Of a stretch of DNA of 8,538 nucleotides, positions 1-6,387 are shown in pieces (within the stretch, counting starts at the first letter, position 1; the number at the start of each line of letters is the position of its first letter). The notes beneath the pieces are model-generated. The model did no database searches. It worked only from the letters and a program-made list of their open reading frames with translations, and was not told where the DNA came from. This DNA comes from an uncultured Elusimicrobia bacterium (GTDB lineage: Bacteria > Elusimicrobiota > Elusimicrobia > UBA1565 > UBA9628): the NCBI GenBank assembly GCA_903874575.1, contig CAIQSZ010000407.1:1-8538 (forward strand), in the 5' to 3' direction. The position numbers and the translations under genes were made by a program.

Positions 1-950
1 CTTATTATCTGCTGGCCCCGCGCGGGCTGGCGGGCGGCGCCTACGCGCCGCCGGCGGCCTCGCTTCACTTCGGCTTCCCCATGCCGACGCTGGACTTCCT
101 CCGGGGCGTGCGTCCCGCGCTGAAGTTCCTGCCCATCGCTTTGCCCTTCGGCCTTCTCACGGTCATCGGCGGCATCAACGTGACCGAGAGCGCCCGCGTG
201 GCCGGCGACGACTTCAACACGCGCGACATCCTGCTCACCGAGGCCGCGGCCACGCTCATCGCCGGCGTCTGCGGCGGCGTGGCGCAGTCCACTCCGTACA
301 TCGGCCAGCCCGCCTACAAGCAGATGGGCAGCCGCGCGGGCTACACCTTGCTCACCGGACTTTTCATCGGCCTGGGCGGCATGCTGGGCTACGTGGGCTG
401 GTTCGTGGAGATCATTCCGCGCGCGGTCATCGCGCCCATCCTGATCTTCGTGGCGCTGGACATCATGGTCCAGGCGTTCCAGGCCTGCCCCGCCAAGCAC
501 GCTCCCGCCGTGGCGTTCTCCTACTTCCCCACGCTGGCGCGGCTCCTGCAGATCAAGTTCTCGAACCCCGCCTTGGTTCCCGCGGCGAACTTCAACGCCC
601 TCATGACGGAGCAGGGCCGCGCTTTGCCCGAGATGCTGGTCACCGTCGCCCTGGGCAACGGCTTCATCCTGACCGGCATGCTGTGGGGCGCCTTCATGGC
701 CAAGCTGATCGACCGCCGGCTCAAGGCCGCGTCCGGCTACCTGTGGATCTTGGCCGGCTTCACCTTCGTCGGCGTCATCCACTCCGCCGTTCCCGACGGC
801 AGCATGTATTGGCCGTCCAGCCTCTCTTTCCCGGCCAACCAAATCCCCTACCAGTTCGCCGCCGGCTACGCCGTCCTCGCCGCGATGATGTTCGCCCTCT
901 CCTTCACGAAGGGGAGCCGGGAGCCTTCGGGCGCCGCGCATGGGCATTGA
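1..950 (+). CDS. NCS2-type xanthine/uracil family permease, C-terminal part (5' end outside window)
   Basis: Membrane transporter of the nucleobase permease family (NCS2, xanthine/uracil/vitamin C type), expected in the inner membrane and taking up purines or pyrimidines by cation symport. The frame is open from position 3 to a TGA at 948-950. Coding sequence continues upstream of the ATG at 81 (residues such as YYLLAPRGLAGG), so that ATG is internal and the gene is cut by the window edge. About 315 codons are visible, against roughly 450-510 aa for whole family members. Diagnostic stretches are LPFGLLTVIGGINVTESARV and GGVAQSTPYIGQPAY, the substrate-site region of this family. Several hydrophobic helices follow, for example at 340-480, 640-710 and 740-790, and the end is hydrophilic. 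The family call is fairly secure. Substrate is not resolvable. No function shared with the downstream operon is evident. Confidence 0.82.
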   Translation, partial: YYLLAPRGLAGGAYAPPAASLHFGFPMPTLDFLRGVRPALKFLPIALPFGLLTVIGGINVTESARVAGDDFNTRDILLTEAAATLIAGVCGGVAQSTPYIGQPAYKQMGSRAGYTLLTGLFIGLGGMLGYVGWFVEIIPRAVIAPILIFVALDIMVQAFQACPAKHAPAVAFSYFPTLARLLQIKFSNPALVPAANFNALMTEQGRALPEMLVTVALGNGFILTGMLWGAFMAKLIDRRLKAASGYLWILAGFTFVGVIHSAVPDGSMYWPSSLSFPANQIPYQFAAGYAVLAAMMFALSFTKGSREPSGAAHGH

Positions 951-958
951 GATATTAG

Positions 959-967
959 TGCTATAGT
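959..967 (+). promoter_or_regulatory. Possible extended -10 promoter element
   Basis: The sequence reads TG-C-TATAGT, an extended -10 match (hexamer at 962-967) directly after the permease stop. No convincing -35 hexamer lies 16-18 nt upstream. Transcription from here would start near 974 and give a leader of about 50 nt for the small gene at 1023. It is an AT-rich island in a very GC-rich region, which is the main support. Sequence pattern only. Confidence 0.28.
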
Positions 968-978
968 GGCGGCGCTGT

Positions 979-996
979 CGGTTCGAACCGGTTTTT
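979..996 (+). terminator. Possible weak intrinsic terminator of the permease gene
   Basis: The 12-nt perfect palindrome CGGTTCGAACCG (979-990) can form a 4-bp GC-rich stem with a TCGA loop, lengthened by two wobble pairs. It is followed by GTTTTT (991-996). It begins 28 nt after the permease stop codon. The stem is short, so this is a tentative call. It could also be a protein-binding palindrome in the leader of the next gene. Confidence 0.33.
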
Positions 997-1022
997 GGAT
1001 CGGATCGACGCGGGGGTGCCCC

Positions 1023-1244
1023 ATGACGACGAAAGCGGAAAGCTCGCGATACCGGCAGGAGCGTTCGGGTCCCAAGAAGGCCAAGCGCGTGCGGCATCCG
1101 CGGAGGAAGGCGGCGCCGGCCGCCGATGCTCTTCCCGGCGCGGGCGCGGAGAGCTTTTTGAACCGCCGCGACCGCTCCAAGAAAGCCGCCCGCAAGATCC
1201 ACGTCCGGGTCCGGGGCGCGGCCGGCTTCAAATCAGGTCGTTGA
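1023..1244 (+). CDS. Small Lys/Arg-rich basic protein, hypothetical
   Basis: A 73-residue protein that is strongly basic, with clusters such as RYRQERSGPKKAKRVRHPRR near the N-terminus and LNRRDRSKKAARKI in the second half. No signal peptide or membrane segment is visible. The ATG at 1023 is preferred over an upstream GTG in the same frame because the sequence from here (MTTKAESSRYRQERSGPKK) resembles, from memory, a group of small basic hypothetical proteins in Myxococcota and related high-GC bacteria that share a SGPKK-PKR-type N-terminus and a later RNRSKRAGRK-type block. A GGGGG run at 1012-1016 could be a weak ribosome binding site. The charge pattern would suit binding to nucleic acid, but this is inference. 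It stands alone between the permease and the operon. An alternative is that this is non-coding spacer that happens to be open. Confidence 0.55.
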   Translation: MTTKAESSRYRQERSGPKKAKRVRHPRRKAAPAADALPGAGAESFLNRRDRSKKAARKIHVRVRGAAGFKSGR

Positions 1245-1337
1245 ACTACGCTACGGCTGGTGGTGGTAGCGCCTTGAGCTAAGGCGTCCGCGTGAATGCG
1301 GGCCGGAGAACTTCGCGTTTTTTGGTAGGCTACTAAG
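1245..1337 (+). promoter_or_regulatory. Intergenic leader of the nitrogenase-like operon, with hairpin and possible near-leaderless promoter
   Basis: A hairpin at 1269-1287 pairs GCGCCTT with AAGGCGT around a GAGCT loop. It has no T-tract after it, so it is not a typical terminator. A T6 run at 1318-1323 is followed by TAGGCT at 1326-1331, which fits the TANNNT pattern of a -10 box only 6 nt before the ATG at 1338. If used, the transcript would be nearly leaderless. This would match the lack of a good Shine-Dalgarno sequence there (only GGTAGG at 1324-1329). No -35 box is convincing. All of this is pattern-based and weak, but it is the only visible place for an operon promoter. Confidence 0.3.
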
Positions 1338-2906
1338 ATGCGGCCCAAGGCGAAGCCCCTGAGCGCGGCCGTCTCGACGGTGCGAGGCGATCCCCGGAAC
1401 GCGCGCGAGTGGATCGCTTTGGGCAGGGCCCTGGAGGAGCGCGGGTCGATGGCGAAGGCCGAGCGGGCCTACGAGGCGGCGGTCCGGGTGGCTCCGCAGG
1501 ACGCCGAGGCGTGCATCGCGCTCGGACGGCTGTGCCAGCGCCTGCGTTTCCACGAGAAGGCGGAGGACCATCTGCGCCGGGCGGTGCGCCTGAGCGGAGG
1601 AGCGGGGCAGGCGAGGCTTTTTCTAGGAGAGTTCCTGGAAAGCCGGGGCAAGTACAAAGAAGCCGTGCGCTGGATGACCTCGGCCGCTTCCCGGGGAAGC
1701 GATCCGATCGTCCATTTCAAGATCGGCTGGCTTCAAGGGCTGCGGGGGGAGCACGGCCGCATGCGGCGTCATTTCCGGCGCTTCGTCGATTCCGGATCGG
1801 GGCGCGGCGGCCGATCCTTCCCGCATTTCATCGCCTTCATGGGTCTTCAGGATTATCGGCGGGCGTTCGACGTCGCGCAGGTGCTGTCGGACGCGCCGCG
1901 CGCGGTGGACCTCGAGCGGCTGCCTCGTCCTTGGCCGGAGCCCGACACGTGGCTCCATCCCGACGCGCTGGATAAAAAAACGAGGAATCATTATCTCCGG
2001 CAACTGAAGGCGCTGGAGGCCTGGTCCCGGCGGAACTCGTCCTCCCCGTGGCCGGGTTTTTTTAAGGGGTGCATTTACTGGCGCCTTTACCGCTTCGAGG
2101 AAGCGCTGCGCGAGATGTCCGGCGTCCGTCGTCTGCCCGCCGAGCGTTACGGATGGATGCGTTATTTCACGGGCATGTTGAGGCTGACGCTTCGCCGATA
2201 TCCCCGGGCCAGGGAGGATTTCGAGGGGGCGCTGGCGACCGTCGGCGGGTTCTGGCAGGCCCGCTGTTCCCTGGCCGAGACGCTTTTATGCCTGGGCGAG
2301 CGTCGGGCCGCTTTCGCCGAGTTCGACCGGGCGGCGGCCGGGGAGGACCGCGCCGAGGTGTGGGCCTGGCGCGGCGAAGCCCTGCTCTGGCTCGGACGGT
2401 ATCGCGACGCCCTTGGCTGGCTTGACCGCGCGGTCGACGCCGGCGCGTGGCTGGCCTTCGGTTGGCGCGGCGCGGCGCGCATGCTCCTTGGGGATTTCGA
2501 AGGCTCGCTGGAGGACCTCGACAAGGCCGTCGCGCACGGTCCGCGCGACGCCGAGTCGTACGCCTGGCGCGGCGAATTGATGCGCCGGCTGGGGCGCCAC
2601 GACCGCGCGCTGTCGGATTTGGATCGGAGCATCGAGATGTCCTTGAGCGCGCCTTGGGCCCGGGTCAACCGCGCGCTGGTCCGTTCGGCCATGGGCGAGC
2701 CCGCGGCCATGCGAAGCGATTTCGACCGTCTCCCGAGCGGGCTCGTCGCCCATGTTCTGCGGGCTTCGGGCCTGCCGCGGCCTAAGACCGATTCGCAGAT
2801 CGAAGCGGTCTTGCGGGAGGCGCTCAAGCTCGCCGGCGGAGTGCGAAGAGACGAGGCTTATCTTCAAGACCTCTGGATGAGGGGGGGACGCGCGTGGAAA
2901 AAATAG
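1338..2906 (+). CDS. TPR-repeat protein, first gene of the nitrogenase-like operon
   Basis: A 522-residue protein made largely of tetratricopeptide repeats, which form helical scaffolds for protein-protein contacts. Repeats of about 34 residues are visible at roughly 21-54 (ALGRALEERGSMAKAERAYE), 55-88, 89-122 and, weaker, 123-156. A less regular section of about 157-240 follows. A second array runs from about 240 to 475, with clear units such as WAWRGEALLWLGRYRDALGW and YAWRGELMRRLGRHDRALSD. No signal peptide or membrane segment is seen, so a cytoplasmic location is likely. The ATG at 1338 starts just before the first repeat. The last 13 nt overlap the start of the NifH-like gene, and the end lies in G7 and A6 homopolymer runs. 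A scaffold or assembly role for the reductase system is inferred from position only. The TPR assignment is firm; the function is unknown. Confidence 0.88.
   Translation: MRPKAKPLSAAVSTVRGDPRNAREWIALGRALEERGSMAKAERAYEAAVRVAPQDAEACIALGRLCQRLRFHEKAEDHLRRAVRLSGGAGQARLFLGEFLESRGKYKEAVRWMTSAASRGSDPIVHFKIGWLQGLRGEHGRMRRHFRRFVDSGSGRGGRSFPHFIAFMGLQDYRRAFDVAQVLSDAPRAVDLERLPRPWPEPDTWLHPDALDKKTRNHYLRQLKALEAWSRRNSSSPWPGFFKGCIYWRLYRFEEALREMSGVRRLPAERYGWMRYFTGMLRLTLRRYPRAREDFEGALATVGGFWQARCSLAETLLCLGERRAAFAEFDRAAAGEDRAEVWAWRGEALLWLGRYRDALGWLDRAVDAGAWLAFGWRGAARMLLGDFEGSLEDLDKAVAHGPRDAESYAWRGELMRRLGRHDRALSDLDRSIEMSLSAPWARVNRALVRSAMGEPAAMRSDFDRLPSGLVAHVLRASGLPRPKTDSQIEAVLREALKLAGGVRRDEAYLQDLWMRGGRAWKK
2879..2887 (+). 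promoter_or_regulatory. Ribosome binding site deciding the GTG start of the NifH-like fusion
   Basis: The purine run GAGGGGGGG lies inside the end of the TPR gene, 6 nt before the GTG at 2894. It supports the GTG start, after which the protein begins MEKIVVFGKGGIGKST, as expected for the NifH/BchL family. No ATG is available at this point of the frame. Confidence 0.6.
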
Positions 2907-5128
2907 TCGTTTTCGGCAAGGGCGGGATCGGCAAGTCCACGATCGCCTCGAACCTGAGCGCGTGCTACGCGCGGGAGGGCCGCAAGGTCCTGCACGTCGG
3001 GTGCGATCCCAAGCGGGATTCCACGATGAACCTCGTCGACGGCGGGATGATCCGCACCGTCCTGGAGTGGACGCCTTACGAGGGCGCCATCGACGAACTG
3101 CTGGTGCGGGGAAGGCTCGGGATGGATTGCGTCGAGGCGGGCGGGCCCGCTCCGGGCGTCGGCTGCGCGGGCCGGGGCATTTCCAGGATGATCGAGCTCA
3201 TGGAGAAATCCGATCTCCTGAAAAGGAAAGGCTACGACGTCGTCGTGTTCGACATCCTTGGGGACATCGTGTGCGGGGGCTTCGCCGCGCCCCTGCGGCT
3301 GGGTTTCGGCGAGAAGGTCCTCATCGTGATGTCCGAGGAGATGATGTCCTTGTACGCGGCCAACAACATCGCCAAGGCGGTCCGCACGTACGCCGGCAAC
3401 GGCGTGGTCCTGGCGGGGCTCGTGGCCAATCTGAAGGATCCCGCGGTCGACCGGGCGCCGCTCGAGCGTTTCGCCCGTCTGATCGGCACCCGGATATTGG
3501 AATTCGTGCCGAGGGACCCGCTGCTGCGGCGGGCGGAGCTCCAGCGCAAGACCTTGCCCGAAATCGACCCGGAGGCCGCCGTCAGCCGGCTGTTTCGGAC
3601 GCTGGCCCACGGGATACGGACGATGAAGCCGGACCGCCGCGCGCTCCCGTCCCCGCTGTCGGACGAGGAGTTTCTCGAGCTGTCCCGGTCGGGGTTCGCG
3701 CGCAAACGCGTCCCGGCCCGCCGCAAGGCCGCCGTCGCGCCCATGACGGCCCCGGCTTCCGGCGCGGGCCCGGACCGTCCGTCCGGGGGCGGCGGACCGA
3801 GCCGAAGCGGCCAGTACCGTCAGGTCCGCGGGTGGGGCGTGTGGGGCGAGCAAGATCAATGGCGCCGCTTCCTGGTCGATGAGACGCGGGAGCCGGGCGT
3901 GACGAGCAATATTCCGGACGTTCTGTACGTGAAGCACCAGGAAATGGAATGCGATTTCGACAACTACGGCATGGACGACGGGACCGCCTCGTTTCTGAAC
4001 TCTCCGCTCAAGTCGCGGGGTCCGTCCGGCCCGGCGGAGATTCCTCTGAGCACGGACTTGACCGAGACCGAGCTGATCAACGGGGGTTCTTCGAAATTGG
4101 AGTCGCTCCTCGGCGCCCACGCCGTTTCGGGAAGGGCGGCCATCTTCGTCCACAACACCTGCACGCCCATCGTGACGGGAGACGACGTCCTGCGGGCGGC
4201 CTCCTCGCCGTGCGCCAAGGATTGCGCGACGATCTCCTGCGTCGATTACCTCGCCAAGGACAACGTCACCATCGGCTTGAAGCTCGATTTGATCCGGGAG
4301 GTCATGCGCTCCTCGAGCCCGCCTAAAATTCCCGGGAGCGTAAACCTCGTCGGGTTTCCCGATCGCGGCTACCGGGATGAGCTGATCTCCCTGTTGGGGG
4401 AGATGGGCATCGAGGTGAACGCCTGTCTTCTACCGGAATCGGACGCCGATTCGGCGCGCAAGTACATGGCCGCCGACGTCCAGGTCTTTTTCCCGAGCGC
4501 GGCCTGCCTGAAGTTCTACAAGTCGCACTTCGCCGATCTCCCGATGAAATTCTTGGCGCTTCCGGCCCCCTACGGCGTGCGGCGGACGAAGAATTGGCTG
4601 AAGTCGGTGGCGCTGTCGGTCGGCCGCGGCGGGCGTTTTCAAGCCGCATGGAAGCGCCGTTGGGGAGCCGTCGAGGCGCAGTGGAGGCTGCTGTCCGGCC
4701 GCGCCGGAAGCTGCCGTTTGGGTTTCATCCTGGATCAGGAAGGCCTCAAGAGGCTTCGAAGCCCTCATGCCATGTCGGGCATCCCCGTCCTGGAGGTCCT
4801 GCGGGAGATGGGCTTCAAGCTCGATTTCATGGTTTACAGCGCGTCGCCGGCGCCGGCGCGCGCCGGCGTCCGATATTTTTCGACCGCCGAGGAATTGCAT
4901 CTTCTGCTTGAGAAAAATCCATCCCAGGCCGTTTACTCCGATATCTTCTTCGACAAAAGGCTGACCGCGCGCGGGAAGTCTCAATTCTCCCAGAGGTGCT
5001 TTGAGATGGGCCTGGGGGGCGCCGTGACGACGCTCGAGGAGTTGCTGGGCATATGCCGGCTTCCGTTCTATCGGCGCTATTGCGAGTATCTGAGGGACTC
5101 CTCCCCTCGGCCCTGGGCGGCTCCATGA
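2894..5128 (+). CDS. NifH/BchL-like ATPase fused to a NifD/BchN-like catalytic domain
   Basis: A 744-residue fusion. Residues 1 to about 260 are a NifH/BchL/CfbC-type iron protein, which hydrolyses ATP and passes electrons to a catalytic partner. Visible are the P-loop GKGGIGKST (8-16), GCDPKRDST (36-44), the cluster cysteines C91 in GVGCAGRG and C127 in GDIVCGGFAAPL, and MMSLYAANNI. The switch and CAGRG regions are NifH-like, while FAAPL is more BchL-like. A Pro/Gly/Ser/Arg-rich linker spans about 268-312. Residues from about 313 to 744 resemble a NifD/NifE/BchN-type subunit: STDLTETELINGG (386-398) and HNTCTPIVTGDD (420-431), where C423 fits the third P-cluster-type cysteine. The expected N-terminal Cys pair is missing; only C353 is seen. 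Extra cysteines occur at 440, 444 and 449. Start GTG with a good ribosome binding site. It overlaps the next gene by ATGA. Reductase part near certain; catalytic-domain family likely; substrate unknown, tetrapyrrole proposed by analogy. Confidence 0.92.
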   Translation: MEKIVVFGKGGIGKSTIASNLSACYAREGRKVLHVGCDPKRDSTMNLVDGGMIRTVLEWTPYEGAIDELLVRGRLGMDCVEAGGPAPGVGCAGRGISRMIELMEKSDLLKRKGYDVVVFDILGDIVCGGFAAPLRLGFGEKVLIVMSEEMMSLYAANNIAKAVRTYAGNGVVLAGLVANLKDPAVDRAPLERFARLIGTRILEFVPRDPLLRRAELQRKTLPEIDPEAAVSRLFRTLAHGIRTMKPDRRALPSPLSDEEFLELSRSGFARKRVPARRKAAVAPMTAPASGAGPDRPSGGGGPSRSGQYRQVRGWGVWGEQDQWRRFLVDETREPGVTSNIPDVLYVKHQEMECDFDNYGMDDGTASFLNSPLKSRGPSGPAEIPLSTDLTETELINGGSSKLESLLGAHAVSGRAAIFVHNTCTPIVTGDDVLRAASSPCAKDCATISCVDYLAKDNVTIGLKLDLIREVMRSSSPPKIPGSVNLVGFPDRGYRDELISLLGEMGIEVNACLLPESDADSARKYMAADVQVFFPSAACLKFYKSHFADLPMKFLALPAPYGVRRTKNWLKSVALSVGRGGRFQAAWKRRWGAVEAQWRLLSGRAGSCRLGFILDQEGLKRLRSPHAMSGIPVLEVLREMGFKLDFMVYSASPAPARAGVRYFSTAEELHLLLEKNPSQAVYSDIFFDKRLTARGKSQFSQRCFEMGLGGAVTTLEELLGICRLPFYRRYCEYLRDSSPRPWAAP

Positions 5129-6387
5129 GACGGCTCAATTGTCCCTATCTCATCGGCGTCTATCTCGCCGTCAACGCGGTCCCCGACGCCTATCTCGTGG
5201 TCGACGGGCCCGAGTGCGCGCTGCGCAAGGCGGACTTCATCCACGGCCGGCACGATTGGCGGTCGACGCTTTTCGACTGCGAGGGGCGGCACCGCATCGC
5301 GTTCACCTCGATCGACCCGCGGAACATCGCCGCCGACAACGGGTTCCTGATCACGGACACGATCGACAAGATGGGCCGGGCCCTGAAGGGCGGGGTGCTT
5401 CTGGTGGCGCCGCTGCCGCAGGGCACCTTGACCGGCACGCAATACGACAAGATCGTCCGGGACCGCCGCGTGAGTCTCGACGGCGCCGTGGCCCTCATGG
5501 ACCTTCCGGGTTCGCTCGAAGGCGATTGGCTGGACGGCTACGCCGCGGTGCTGAGCCGGCTGGCCCGGGGCATCGATCTTTCCGGCGGCAAGCCCGCGCC
5601 GGAAAAGGTCGCCGTGGTCGGCTACCTCATGGACCGCAACGAGGACGACCACGCCGCGAACATCCGGGAGATTCGCAGAATGGTCGGGGCGCTGTCGCTC
5701 GATCTCGTCTCGGTCTGGCTCTCGAACGTTCCGTACGCGAGCCTGGCCGACGTCAAGGACGCGGGGACCATCGTCTCGCTGCCTTACGGCCGCGAGGCGG
5801 CGCGCATCCTGGCCAAGCGCACGAAGGCCAAGCTCGTCGAGCTCGACCTTCCGTTCGGGCTTGAGGAGTCCCGGCGCTGGATCTCGGCGCTCGGAGAGGC
5901 CTGCGGCCGCGGCGCGCCGGCGCGGGAGTTCGTCCGCGAGGAATTGAGCGCCGTCGTCCCGAAGCTGGAATGGGTCGTGCCCCACGTTTTCCTGAACAGG
6001 CGGGTGGCCTACGTCGGCGATCCGTATCTGCTGCCGGGATTCCTGTCGCTCGCGGAGGAACTGGGCTTCGTCCCCGCCGCCTGCGTCGTCATGGCGCGGG
6101 AGTCCCATATGCGCGATATCAAGGAGTTCTCCGCTCCCGCCGGCGTCGTCTTCGAGCCGACGAACGCGGCGCTGAGCGCTCTTTTGAAGGATTTGAAGGT
6201 CGATCTGCTGGTCGCCAACAGCTTCGTCGCCGATCGCCTTCCGGTTCCCTTGGTGGAGCTCGGATTTCCCTCCTACTTTTCCCACGCGCTTTACAGCCGG
6301 CCGTTTCTCGGCCATCAGGGCTGCCTGTGTCTTGTCGGGCGCATGGCCGACGCGTTGGAGCATCGGAGGCTGAAAACGCGCGCATGA
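5125..6387 (+). CDS. NifK/BchB-like nitrogenase-type catalytic subunit
   Basis: A 420-residue protein, about the size of BchN/BchB/CfbD-type subunits and shorter than NifK. N-terminal C6 (RLNCPYLIGVYLAV) and C31 (VVDGPECALRKADF) have the spacing and context of the first two P-cluster cysteines of NifD/NifK. At the place of the third (about 91-104, LLVAPLPQGTLTG) no cysteine is present. The C-terminal domain is well conserved: YVGDPYLLPGFLSLAEELGF near residue 296 and PLVELGFPSYFSH near 375, which match the GDP and IGFP-type segments of NifK. The ATG at 5125 is chosen because it overlaps the previous stop as ATGA and places C6 at the family position. An ATG at 5053 would add 24 residues of shadow sequence. 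It should pair with the fused domain of the preceding protein as a heterodimeric core. Substrate unknown. Confidence 0.87.
   Translation: MRRLNCPYLIGVYLAVNAVPDAYLVVDGPECALRKADFIHGRHDWRSTLFDCEGRHRIAFTSIDPRNIAADNGFLITDTIDKMGRALKGGVLLVAPLPQGTLTGTQYDKIVRDRRVSLDGAVALMDLPGSLEGDWLDGYAAVLSRLARGIDLSGGKPAPEKVAVVGYLMDRNEDDHAANIREIRRMVGALSLDLVSVWLSNVPYASLADVKDAGTIVSLPYGREAARILAKRTKAKLVELDLPFGLEESRRWISALGEACGRGAPAREFVREELSAVVPKLEWVVPHVFLNRRVAYVGDPYLLPGFLSLAEELGFVPAACVVMARESHMRDIKEFSAPAGVVFEPTNAALSALLKDLKVDLLVANSFVADRLPVPLVELGFPSYFSHALYSRPFLGHQGCLCLVGRMADALEHRRLKTRA

Noticed and set aside
38..51. Hairpin GGCGC-CTAC-GCGCC in the permease gene
   Set aside because: Inside an open coding frame that continues upstream; expected by chance at this GC content.
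980..991. GGTTCGAACC-type sequence like the T-arm of a tRNA
   Set aside because: No acceptor stem, D-arm or anticodon arm can be placed around it; it is a short palindrome followed by T's, better read as a weak terminator.
2864..4153. Long antisense open frame (about 429 codons) on the minus strand
   Set aside because: It mirrors the codon pattern of the NifH-NifD gene in GC-rich DNA, is rich in Arg/Gly/Pro/His with no recognisable motif, and overlaps a gene with clear conserved residues. The same holds for the minus-strand frames at 5077-6363 and 7119-8537.
4845..4870. GC palindromic repeat CGCCGGCGCCGGCGCGCG-like
   Set aside because: Lies inside the coding frame and encodes a plain Ser/Pro/Ala/Arg stretch; no copies elsewhere were noticed, so it is treated as GC-rich codon use.
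5053..5124. Upstream ATG for the NifK-like gene adding 24 residues
   Set aside because: It would overlap the previous gene by 76 nt, and the added sequence is the shadow of that gene's end; the ATGA overlap at 5125 is the better start.
5970..6383. N-terminal extension of the radical SAM-like frame
   Set aside because: The extension is Arg-rich shadow sequence of the NifK-like gene; the B12-like domain begins right after the ATG at 6384.
2894..6387. True nitrogen-fixing nitrogenase (nifHDK)
   Set aside because: Catalytic subunits are short, the usual cysteine sets are incomplete, and no nifB/E/N or other nif gene is present; the NifH motifs alone do not show nitrogen fixation.
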